A stretch of 64,000 bases of DNA from contig CAJNAR010000027.1 in NCBI GenBank assembly GCA_905220665.1, positions 151,365 through 215,364 of the forward strand, read 5' to 3'. A model generated the notes under the pieces. The model saw only the letters and a list, made by a program, of their open reading frames with translations. It had not been told where the DNA came from and did no database searches. This DNA comes from Albugo candida (lineage: Eukaryota > Oomycota > Peronosporomycetes > Albuginales > Albuginaceae). This document shows, in pieces, positions 45,181 to 57,078 of the stretch (the first letter of the stretch is position 1; each line of letters begins with the position of its first letter). The position numbers and the translations under genes were made by a program.

Positions 45181-48100
45181 GATGAATGAGCTGGTACGAC
45201 ATTGCAAGCCCATTTTATATAGACACGTTCCAATAATGTCCAAATGAATGAGTAACTAGGATAAGCTAGTTTTGGGTATCAGACACATTGAACGCCTTTA
45301 AAGCGCAATTTTGTAAAGCAAGTAGCGGCAATTCTATAGCATTCACCCAAACATCGTGACATCACAAAGAGCTCATTGACACCAATCAGAACCAGCTATA
45401 CAAGGCAAAACGTCTGGCCTCCGATCATATTGCTATATCTCACAGAGGTGTAATGGCGCGCACAATCGTTCAAGTAATTTGATGATAAAAGTTTCCAATG
45501 GTTGCCATTTGCGGAGCGCAATGTTACTTATTTACTTTCCAAAGTATTGATGATAATCAGGAATGAATGCAAACAGGTAGAATCATGGGGGTTCTTGGCT
45601 TTGGCTGATCCAAATCAAGACACCAATTTGACAGCCATACATTTTGTAACGGAAGTAGCTTCGACGCAAAATCTTCCAAATTCGACCTCAACAGGACCTT
45701 CGCGTTCTCAACAAGTTGAATATAGAAGAATGGTCACTATGATGGAACAAGCTGTCCAACTTAGCGACCAATAAGCCAATAACTCACCAGGACAAGTCAA
45801 AGATCCAGTTTGGTATGCATTTACACACGACTGAATGAGGCATTCTATCATCGACCGCTTTGGAATATAATAACAGAAATGCCAAGCAAGCAACGATAAG
45901 GCGTGGTCGTAAAACTACGTAATGCCTGTACAAAACACTACATAAAGCTCATAACGTTGTGAGGGGGGGGGGTAGGATTTGCTTTTATTTGGTGCCGCAA
46001 AAGCTGATCAAGGTGGGTTAAAATCGATTTGGTAACACAAACATGCAATGAGATGGAGTTTATCGTCAAGATGACCGTACATAAATCCCAGCGGCGAAGT
46101 TGTTGGAGTGTCACATGGACTTGGCCTTCTTGAGGAGTTGGAATCATGGTAAGAAAGAAATTCTCAGCAGCAACAAACTGAGGTTTTGTCAGTTAGATGT
46201 CTGAGACGTTGAAGAATAATCCTGGGTCTTATACCATGCTTTCGACTCACTCCCGGCCGACTGAGCCACTCTCGAACATCTTGTTGCCACACTTCGAGAA
46301 ACATTTGTCGAAAAGCTCTACGTGTCCAATAGCACTCATTACATTCAGGCGCATGAAGTGATTCACGAACTAATGTTCCGACAAAGCTTGTTCATTTGCT
46401 GTTTACGGCGGCTTCTCTAGGGAAAGTATCCTGGGAAATTTCAAGACAGAGCAATTATCGGTTGGAAATGTGTCTCTTCTTTGCGTCTCTTCGATCGTAA
46501 GTGGAAATCAAGTCAGCATGATTAGATCGGTGATTTTTCTCGAGGCTAAATACACGCGTGATAATGTGTGGATATCGTCGATGCAACTTCGGATAATTTA
46601 CACAGCATGAGACGTGGTGCATTATTAGGTTACGCACAAAATGACGGAAGAAACGTTTAAGATGGTGGGAGTTCTCTCATATCACAGACAATTTTGATCG
46701 CGACTCGTCCGAAGACTCATACTTGATCAATTCAATGCACTAATCCCGCTTGAAAGTGTGCTTATTGCGATTGCGATAGAGCGGTGATTTTGACTTTAAT
46801 ATTTCGATGACTTCGCGTCCTCAATATTCTTCGACACGCTAGCTCAAATCAGTAAATTGTCAAATCGAGTCAAGAGCCATCCATCATCCTTGACTGTGCA
46901 ACATTTGGACTGAAGCAGTACTTGATAGAATATATCCGTTTTTATTTATCTGCAGTACCCCAAGAACCTATGGTGAACTCATACAGATGACATGAATTTG
47001 GTGGCAATAGAAGCTGTGAAAAAAGTTTTCATTGAAGCCAAGAAAGCTCAAACCAACCATTCGAATTCTTTATGTAGTAGTTGTTGCTTGTGGAACGTAC
47101 TCGATGCTCACGACAAATTCTTAATTTCGTTGTCCTGGCAATTAAGAGCTAATAAATGCTATAGGCAGGTGAGACAATTGTCCATCAGGTACCCACCCAT
47201 TTTCAACAAATGATGCGAAGCTCGGTGTACGCTTTGAATGCTTATGAGTTGGAAATCCGTCATAAATGGAGGTGTAAGTTATTGATGGTGATGAAGGTGA
47301 TAAGATTGAAGGAGTAAAAAAGCTGCTGAGAGGAACACAAGTGGTTAACCCGAAGAGCACTCTTCACAGGGTAACGCTTAAGCATCTTCGATATTTACGG
47401 CAGAACAAGTACCCGGAATGCACATCACTTACGATGCTAATGGATGGACACGCTCTGTAGTCACGGTGTGATATCCCAACATGAGTACTATGGTTTAGTA
47501 TCTGCGATAGAGACCAAATAAAAAGGTTCCATTCAAATGGAACATGCTTGGAATTGAATCAGGCTAAGCAATAATAATATTTAGGAGCTACTTGTTAGGG
47601 ATGAAGTTCAGATCGTAGATGACTGCTCGATACCTAATACCATTCCTCCGGCCAATTTTACGACGCTCAATCTTTTCTATACACCTATGCTTCCTGACGT
47701 CCTTGCGTTGAGTCGATCACATTGTAGAGCGAACGTCATGCATTTCTGTCGGAGAACGATCAAAGAAATCCGTCGTACAGATGGCACAACAATCTATACC
47801 TTCATACGGAAGACTACTTGTCTGACGCCCGGGCATTTCTTTCCAGTATAAGGAGAGACTAATATTCAGACCATTCACAAGAATTGATGGCTACTAAAAG
47901 TATGCGATCACTTCTATTTTCCGGCATACCTGCGCTAGTACTGTATGACTGCTGTCAGCTGAAAATGAAAGTACTCCTCGACAGAAATATCTTTGGAGCG
48001 CCTATCTAATAGACAGGTAGATTTGAGGTCGGCGTGACAGTTCGACGGAATTTATTCATCTCGTGCCATGTTCTTTGACAAAAAGCTCGTAATTTGTTGA

Positions 48101-51100
48101 TTCTGCACCTCTTTTTGCCCAATCCGTCTTTCTACTAGAGGATGATCTGTTATCATGCTATGCAAAACCGCTGCATTAGATGTAATCTTGGAAGAAAATG
48201 CTACCCATCGACAATATGATCACTACGATTCCGATATTGCGTTATACATGTAAGCGGCTACATCACCCGACGAGGCTACGACTGACGCAGCGAGTTAATA
48301 TAGCCTCTGCAATTGTACACGAAATCAGATACGAATAATGCCCAAAGCCATTTCCATTTCTGATTCTGCTCAGTGAAATTGAGGTAAACAGATCCGGCTT
48401 CTTGCGACATATGTACTCTGATACCAAGCACTCCTCGCTGAGCATCCACTTACCACAATGCAATCGTGAGGATATTAGTCATGTACTAAAAAGTATAAAG
48501 TGAATGCGTATATCCGTAAGATGGTATACGTCTTCGCGTTCGTATAGTGCTTGAAACCCTAATAAGATATCTTCAATGACTTTGAACGATTGCCCTAAAG
48601 ATCTATCGATATTTTAGTTTCGATCTCTCTGCTTTGTGACTCTATTCGTACTTATCATCTTCTTTTGCCTTTCTGCAAATCTACAGTGTTTGATGAAAAG
48701 CTCTAATTGGTACTTGACGGTTGGCGGGATCTAATTTAGTTGAAGAGTACAAAATCTCGGCGCTGTCGCGATAGGATTGGATATACGTGTATCGGACGTC
48801 GCTGATGCTGGAATGTTCATGGATCAATGAGATCCTATCAGAAGTCATCACAAAGTTCAAGTGGTATCACTCAGTTAAGAGCAATCCAGCTGCGGTGTCC
48901 ATTTCAGGATCTCACATGCGTTGAATTGCGCCATAGCACACAATATATCTTCTATCGTAACACATTGAAGCAGCGGTGACTAATTCTCGCTCTGAATTCA
49001 CTCCAATCCCAGCATAAAATCAGTCGAATCCAACAAACTGTCAACATGTGCTTATATTACGTCATCACGCATCTTCGGGACATTTCGTTTTGCATACTCT
49101 TTTTTAGCGAGAATGTAATGTTTTTAGTTTTACGTAGTCGTTTCTGAGTATGTTCTTACTGTCACTAGACAGAAAGCTCGCGCATTAAATTTCTAAAGCG
49201 TAGTTGGGTCATATTCTGCTTGTTCAAGATTACCAGTCTTTATACAGAAGAGCTATCGCCGCATAAAAGGCGAATAGAAGTGAATCCAGCCTCGGGTAAG
49301 TACCAGGATATCCTATTGAATACGTTGGTCATTACCGAGAGACCCCAAATTGTCGATCACAACAAGGATTCAACATAATCGACTCCTTTCACTTTTGGTT
49401 TTTGAATGTCACAAACAGAATATAATCCTCAACCATTTCTCTCTTTAGGTAGCCAAATTCAGCCTATGGACCCAATCATCAGCTCATGGTTGTACCTTAC
49501 CTACCCTTTGTGCGTAAATCATTATCTCTACCAAAGTGGCGACTAATCGACAAAAAAGATGTCTATCATCGATAATGTGAGTTCATCTTCAAAAACTTTC
49601 AGCGACATGATTCCAGCATATTAATTTCAGTCAAGCATTGAATTTTCGCTGCTAGCTCGCTTTGAGGAATTCTTGATATACGTTCAAAGTCCAGCGCAGG
49701 TCCGAGCTATAGGCAACAACTATGAACATTCGGGTATTCAATTTGACCAGTTGCCAAACTGTAGCAGACTTTTGATTGAAAGTGACAATGTGATGTAACG
49801 CTTCAATAGATGTGAATAGAGGCTGATTGCATTGTTTCAGTCTACGGAATTACAAGGAAAAGACGCATGCTCAATCGTGTCGTGTGAACAGCTCGATTGA
49901 TAGTTCCACTCATCGAGTGAATTCTGATTGTGTTTATTAATTAAGTTCATGGGGTACATCTGGGGTAAGGAAATGTATATCGAAAGACTGATAGACTTTG
50001 ATTAAAGAAGTAGAATGCTTGGAAAGCTAAGATTCGAAAGATCCTTTTCAATATAATGAGTGCAACGGAGCGGCACCGGCCCTGTAAACCAATTCGCGAT
50101 GCCATAGTTTTGGCACAGCATTACACAGTTCACATTCTACGAAAGCATCTCGAGACTCAACGAGCTTGGTGAGCATCAATTCATCATCTCATGTGTGCAT
50201 ATCCACAACTGAACCAATCATTAGACTATCATATATCTTATACCTAGACGTCAAGATAGCGGTAATAAGATTGCATGAGACAACCCAGAGGTTTATTGGC
50301 ATCATGTACCTTTACTTGGTCCCCATATTGTTGCTTCTTTTGTTGAAAACTTTAATATCGAGTAGCGCAAAACCGCTCAGACCAAGTCCGAACCACACAG
50401 TCGGTTAATGAGTAATCATAAACGTGAATGGAAAAGTTTTTCTTCGAATTGTAATCATCTCCCGTTCACTTAATGTAAATCAGAAAGACTTTTCCATTTC
50501 AACCCTTCTTTTTTCCATTCGGTATCATCATTAGCAGCGAGAATGTAAGCAGTATCTAATTAGTAATCCAGCTTTGGTGCTTCGGTTATCTCTCCTCTAC
50601 GACATGTTTTGCGTGTATTGATGATCTTCTTCAAGTTGCGAGAATTTGTAGGCGACTTTTAATATCCTCAGTTACTGTTGCTGCTAATCGGAACGTACAT
50701 TTCAGCTTCAAATATTTCTATCCATCTTCTTCAGGATATCACGATTTGATGCTACGGTATTGGTGGTAAAGTTCGAGTGTGCCTGTGAGTGAACTATTTT
50801 CGCTCTCTGAGACACCCTCTCCTTGGTACATAATAAAGCACCCGGTCTCTGAAATCTGAGCGTAACTTATCTTACACAGGGTCTGTGTCAGCCTTTGTCG
50901 GCTCTTTGTTGCGTTGTTGCCGTCCAATCTTAATTCCACTACTGCGTAAGACGAAAGTATATGGCGCCATAAGCTGGATGGAGTGGAGATCAGCAGGTGT
51001 AGGGAGGAGGCACTATGTGTTGCCCTTCAATAGGCTGCATAATAGGGGCCGCACTAATAATAATAATAATTAGCAGTTGCAGCATACTTTGAATATAGCA

Positions 51101-52286
51101 ACAGTCGCACTCACATTAGAAAATACAAGTTATATTTAAACATTACACATTTTTACAGCCGTTTTATCCAAAATGTAATATCGATAGCTTCTCTAGTAGG
51201 GATTCGTCTGAATCAATCTTCAACATTCTGCACAGGAAGTCGAAAGACTACTGTAAATCAATAGAGCACTGTTTACTGTTTTTGAACGTTACACAAGGCT
51301 TGTGAAATGCATCCGATACTGACCCAACTTGCAAGAGCTAATATACGCTCCGTCTTACAAACATGCAATAGAATCACAAAAATTGCCTGCATGAAACGGT
51401 AGAACACTTTTTACCTACACCGCCTCCTTATTCTTTGGGGTAAGAGGAAAGACAACGGTCTACATCGAAGACGTGTGAGATCTCCAAGGCGAAGCGTCAT
51501 AAGAACATCCTTCATGAGACGGCAGCGATCAATCGCACTATCAGGAATTCATTTCGCTAAGTTCTAGTAGTTGGTCTGAGTTCCTAAGAGGAACGACGTT
51601 CCAGAGCATATGATGAAGTACCAGGAGGAGTGGTGCCCTTGGGGAAAGTCAAAACAAACCTGGAGGCTCTGTCTCTTGTGAGTATCCATTTTAATCAAAC
51701 AGCTAAGTCTGATTACTAAACAAGAAATGTACGAAGCGGTATGAAGCCGTACATACGGGTTACGAGATACTCACAGTCTTATTGCAGCAATCTGCTTGAA
51801 GGAGAGAACGCACGGATTAGTATCGGAAGATGTGACTGGCTGAAAGTTTTGAACAAAAAGGAAAGCTGGCCTGCATTAATGATGATAAAAATAGAAGCAG
51901 TTAGGTGTAGGCGAGCTGAATTCTACGGAAGTGTTTAATTGGATAAAAGACAGCAAGGAATATTGCATCACGCCTTCCATATTCTCGTTGTTTATGGTTA
52001 CAAAAGCATGAAAGTCGGATATTTGGCGAATGACAGCGTTGCATTAAGACATTTCTGATGCAGGAATCTAATTTTTTATCTTGGTGATCAAGAAATTATT
52101 GCAGTAATCTACTAGCGATCGACCGTGCGCATGCGAAAACGAACTTGAACATGCCCTGGTTCGAATCACATTTTTTTGAATCATGGAATTTCGATATAGA
52201 ACGTCAAACGTGGGATGCGACTAGGTCTGATTTTGGTCGATTACAGCGCTCACTGATCATTCGCATATTCACGGTCTAGTTCACAG
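45181..52286. other. gene-poor stretch, nothing supported
   Basis: No supported gene. A plus-strand frame from about 47598 to 47851 is open for some 84 codons with protein-like composition (NFTTLNLFYTPMLPDVLALS) but no ATG near its start and no recognised family. A TGGCTCAGTCGG box on the minus strand near 46250-46275 resembles a Pol III A box without a matching B box. The rest shows only short overlapping frames. Confidence 0.4.
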
Positions 52287-52958
52287 ATGCTTCGAGCTCT
52301 GGCCATACCATTCAGCCTCATTTGCTTGAACGCGCAAGCTCCAGGAGATTCTGAACAACACTCAAGCCCTCCCGACGCTAATCAGTTGCTTGCCGAATCC
52401 TTACTGAGTGCAGAGGAATTCTGTTCGCAGGAAAAGAATGGTAAAGACTGCAAGAGATTGCTACTTGAATTGAAGGAGGTGGTCCAACATAATGCGGCAG
52501 ATTCAGAATCTACTTCTCAATCTATTGAACCCAGCTGTCGACCCGAGGAAGTGCACCAAACGATATCGAAATTACGCCTATGTACGGAAAAAAATATCCC
52601 GGCGGGGTCGGTAAAGAATTTCTGTGTGAAAGTCGATGAAGCTATCCGTACCGCTCTGGCATATCTGGGGAATCAAATACCGAGTTTGTCCACCATAAAA
52701 AAACGCATTCCGAATAAAGAGACTCTTGCTGTTGGGCAATTGGCATCCGCATACTTCTTATATGTATCATTGCTGGATATTGACCCAGCAAAGAGATCAT
52801 TTACCTTTGACGTCGCCACTGCTATCCTTTGCGGATTATTTGCGTCTTTTGCTGCTCACAATATTCATACTAATGCGATGGAAGCTGCTCAATCGCACGC
52901 TGTGAAGACTTTTAGATCAAGACCGGCACGCTCCACTGGTCATACGAACCAAGACTAG
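52287..52958 (+). CDS. predicted secreted or membrane-tethered protein, candidate effector
   Basis: Intact 223-codon intronless frame. The N-terminus MLRALAIPFSLICLNAQA reads as a signal peptide with a likely cleavage after AQA (residue 18). The mature region has at least five cysteines spaced through helical, acidic sequence (FCSQEKNGKDC, SCRPEE, LRLCTEK, NFCVKVDEA). Near the C-terminus are two apolar stretches, VGQLASAYFLYVSLL and FDVATAILCGLFASFAA, separated by DIDPAKRS, which could be a hairpin membrane anchor. The tail is basic. I see no RXLR or CHXC motif. The gene stands alone in a gene-poor region, like other candidate effectors in this window. Family not recognised. Confidence 0.65.
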   Translation: MLRALAIPFSLICLNAQAPGDSEQHSSPPDANQLLAESLLSAEEFCSQEKNGKDCKRLLLELKEVVQHNAADSESTSQSIEPSCRPEEVHQTISKLRLCTEKNIPAGSVKNFCVKVDEAIRTALAYLGNQIPSLSTIKKRIPNKETLAVGQLASAYFLYVSLLDIDPAKRSFTFDVATAILCGLFASFAAHNIHTNAMEAAQSHAVKTFRSRPARSTGHTNQD

Positions 52959-55317
52959 AAAGCATACATCAGATGGACTCAGTCAGACCGCATAATCTGC
53001 AAGATGGATAAATTTACTGTTTTCGCTAAGCTTCCGCTAGTTGCCAGTCTTTCGCTATTTCTCAAACATTCAGCACAAGTGTTCGTGGTCAGTGCTAGAG
53101 TATCAGTATTTCACATGATCCTACTGCGTAAACTAACTGTCGCTATGATATCGTATAACACAATCACATGCCGCCCTTTATTTGGCAAACTGTAGCTCAT
53201 AGGTAAAAATATAATGGTGACAGTATATCACCAAATTCTCGACTTGCAATCGTTCAACTCCTACAAACATTTATAGCCAGCTATTCTTATACTCATTACG
53301 AGTGTCTGAAAGCTTGGAAGCTTGATCGTTGATCTATTTTGTGTCTCTTCAGGAAGATTCCTGGTGAAAGAGTCCCTTATCACAATAACAGTCAAGACCA
53401 CGTTTGGTATGTGGGAATAAATCGGAAAACAAAGGAGATTACAAGTACTGCTCCATCCGGATCGGGAAAAAACAAGTCTCAAGAGTGTTGAATGACGAGT
53501 GATGTCTGTGACCTGTCAAGAGCAATATCGCATCTGAGATCTCAACTTGGATGGCTGCATGCAATTTTTTGCCGCAAATTTTGATTTAAATTCCTCACCC
53601 TCTGCGTGAAAAGCGACCCTCTTCAAAGCAAATATCCGTCTTCATCCCCCGACCACGCCTTAGCAAAGCCCGCTATAATTTATATTGTAATGTATTCTGA
53701 ACACGGAGATTAGTCGTGTTCGGTCAACGATGATATGAAAAAAGCGAATTCATACAACATATTGGATTCTTGAAGCGGAATGAGTGCTAAAAGAATATTA
53801 AGGATCAGATCAGAAACTACGAAAATTTCTTTACACTGCTACATCTCGCATTGAAAACGATGCTTTGGGCATCACCTAATCGTTTTGAGTCAACTAACTG
53901 GCTCACGATCAGCCGAAAGTATTGTTAGAGAAGAACATCATGAACTGAAATAGCCAATTTGGCTGCTTGAATGGGAAAATGGGAAAGCAAGTTCGTGCGT
54001 CACCGTCATTGTGAACAGATGGCTGCCCCGTTACACTTCACGAACCTAACTCAAAAATTACTGTATCAGCAGAAAATTCTGTAGAATCAAGTTGAGAGCA
54101 CTCGTACAGTGTTTAATTGACTGGGAGAGTTTGTGACCACTTGTATTTTCATGCTACCATCAGAGAGGACTTCACTGATCACATACTTTGGGCTTCAATT
54201 GCAGGGCATACACAACGAAGACCGCTACAATTGAAGCCCCAGGAGAGTTTCGGTGCTATGCGCCTTAAACTAAACCCCAATTCTATCAAAATACTTATAT
54301 CCCTAACTTGCTGTTTGACCTGCTATGTCTCGCTTGGTCATATGTAATGATCCGACTTTTTAGCTCACGGTCTACCTAATTAGACTCCTTCAAGAAATGA
54401 ATGCTTCAATTGTTCATCATCCGAGCGTGTGCGATCACTGCCATTCTCTTGTGAGGTAAGAAATACCCTAGACTGACAGCAATCTTGAATAGATTGGTAT
54501 TGTGCATGTCCACGTACCATGCGATCTAAATAACGTGCTGGTGAAGCCCTATATCTTGATTCTCGAAGTTTGGCATTATGCATTGTGCATTGCCTTCATA
54601 CTATCATGTGTGTTTTATACGATATATTTCATTCTGGTACCAGTATTTGTTCTGCTGGTCTCGAACTACAACAGCGCCGTTATTAAATGGTAAAGGATCA
54701 GAATAAGCATAATGCATTCATACCGCTGTACAAGATACAGCTTGCGTGACACTGTGTAACATACTATTACCTTTACGTCATGCAAGCTACATCGGGTAAC
54801 TCATAAATTCTTCAAGTTTCTGTGCAATGGCATTCCTGCTAGCCATTGAGTGTAATGAACAAACTGCACGATTTACTTAAAACGCACACACGATGCATCA
54901 GTCACAAGAGAAGCAACATTATTCCGAAGAAATATTCTGGAGTCAACGATGCTTCTAACCGTGGCTATTGCCGTGTATTTTCCCAGAGTATACATCATGT
55001 TTTTGTGTCTGCGTCTTTATCAGACAACGTGATATCTCTGAGCTGACAGCTTTCTGGCTGGTACCTAATTAGTCATTAGTTTGCAACAATGCGGTTGTTG
55101 CAAAGGAAAGAGAAGCAAGTCCATTCTTGACAATCGACTTCAAGCTAAGTTGGAGTAAGAAACTTGCTTTTTTGCGACCGCTAATGGCACGTGAATAATT
55201 CGTTGTTGATCGCCGATTTGATTAGAGACAAATTAAGTGTGTTATTAACGACACTTACAATCATTATCAAAGTACGTGTACAGAGTTGCCAGAGTTGCAT
55301 GTACAACAGTTATATCA
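52959..55317. other. intergenic stretch, nothing recognised
   Basis: Only short overlapping frames (60-76 codons) are present, with no domains, repeats or RNA features. Confidence 0.5.
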
Positions 55318-56221
55318 ATGGACGTCACCATCAATGAAGATGTATTGGAGAAGCAGCTCAAAGACATTCTTCCAACGGTAGATGCCAGCGCTGTTACCAT
55401 CAAAACAATTAGCGAGATGATTCGCAAGCGATTGGATGCATCGCAAGAGGATTTAGTCGCATGGAAACCAGCACTAAAAGCACTTATTCCCAAAATGCTG
55501 GATTGGTGCAAAAACCAATCAAATACGCAACCGGACGAAATCGATGACAAAGTCATCAACGCTTCGTATCCAGAAAGTGATGAAGCATTAGAGAGCCAAA
55601 GTGACTACAGCGGATCCGAGGTCGATCGTAAGCAGGTAATGGACTTGATAAGGATTCTATAGCGAGTACACACACAATAAAATGTAGACCGAGAAGAAAC
55701 GAAAGGCAAAGAGTGAAACGAAGTGGTTGAGAAAAGCGAATCCAATTAAAAAGACTCGAATCAACCAATCTTACAACTCTGATGGATTCCAAGCTCTAAA
55801 AGAATTAGCTCGAGTTGCTGGCGTGCTCAAGTAAACCCATACTTTTACCTCAGTGAGATCATCATAACTAAAGTGTGTTGCTTCAAGTCCGGCGATATAT
55901 CGAAAGCTGAAAAGCGTTACTAATGAGAAGGAGGCAGAGGATCTAGTGCGAGATCGGCTCAAGCAAAGCGGGATCAGCTTTCTAGGCGACAAGTATCCCT
56001 CTAAACTCGACATTGCAAACGCAAAGAAAAAGAAAGATGCGCAAAGAGAATTGGAAGGAATCGACACAAATCTTATTGTTCATGAAGGTCGTAGGCGCTG
56101 CACAAGTCAGAAGATGTACCCCATAGAAACATCTGATACTAGCGATGCTGAAGAAGAGGATGATGATGCACATCAGAGCGAGTCATCCTCAGAAGCCTCT
56201 TTCCAGCCAGATGATGAGTGA
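55318..56221 (+). CDS. HIRIP3-like histone chaperone candidate (DEK_C-like N-terminus), three exons
   Basis: Exon 1 from ATG 55318 encodes a DEK_C-like helical domain (DVLEKQLKDILPTVDASAVTIKTISEMIRKRL). Two introns with consensus borders (55636-55687 and 55831-55887) join it to a basic segment (EKKRKAKSETKW). The next segment, LKELARVAGVL-NPAIYRKLKSVT, and the EAEDLVRDRLKQSGISFLGDKYPSKLDIANAKKKKDAQRELEGID block complete the core. The last block resembles the C-terminal region of HIRIP3 and related chaperones; the tail is acidic with SDAEEEDDD. The domain order fits HIRIP3, which handles H2A-H2B. Unlike its neighbours, the spliced frame is uninterrupted. An upstream ATG at 55276 would add 14 residues. 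Assignment is by resemblance only; another chromatin protein with DEK_C is possible. Confidence 0.65.
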
Positions 56222-57078
56222 ATAATCAACGAATGTATTTTCGTACATCTTCCTCCAATTTTGGGCTACTAGTCATGAAAATGTGGTCTGGATTCCAATG
56301 TATAATGCCAAGTACTTGGCTATCACTGTAACAGATGCGAGATCGTATGTGCATACCATCCTAAATGCATATTGCAGCCCCATTCGTGCAATCTCATTGC
56401 ATCAAACATTTGATAACAAAGCGGAGGTAAGTGTCCAACAAGGCAATCGTCGAGCGGATAGTCTTGGTGCTCACCTGTTGACATTATACGATTGACGTCT
56501 TGACGCGATTGATGAGAGAAAAATCTATGAGTTTATAGAAATTATTGAGAACGCAAAGAGAGAATAAAAGATGATACCTTTCTTCCCAATGTAGCAGCGA
56601 TCTCCGTAGAAGGACACTTATCAGTTATGAACATCCAAATGTCCACTCAATCAAAACCAGACAGCTCATTACCATCGTCACATGTGCAATGCTTATGACC
56701 ATGTAAAGTGGATACTTTCTTCAATTTGACACCTCTTCTCTTTTCTTTCCACTCACTGTACTGACTCACCGAGATAGATTTTTTCTTAGGTAGCCAGGAT
56801 ACTCATCGCTGAGCACATGCCGTTCCGAGTGGGCCATTTTGCCGCGGCATGCGTCTCGATTGAATGACTTGATCGCAGAGGGTGGACAATATTATGTAAT
56901 ACACATCGTCTTTATCTCCAGTTAACTACTGATCAAATCATTGAATTGTATCGCGTATCCGATTCAGTCATGAATTGCGGTGTGTCTGTTTGGTAAAAGT
57001 ATACTTGCTGATCTTTTTTACGTCGGCGCTTTGGAGAACTTTGCCACCGCGTCATCGCACGGTTCCGACTGAAATATA
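56222..57078. other. intergenic stretch, nothing recognised
   Basis: No gene is supported between the HIRIP3-like gene and the GBP-like gene; only a 70-codon frame without signature occurs at 56283-56495. Confidence 0.5.

Noticed and set aside
46240..46290. TGGCTCAGTCGG box on the minus strand resembling a tRNA A box
   Set aside because: No B box at the right distance and no acceptor-stem pairing was found; perhaps a SINE-head remnant, not called.
52110..52170. GGTTCGAATCA, a B-box-like sequence
   Set aside because: No A box or pairing stems upstream.
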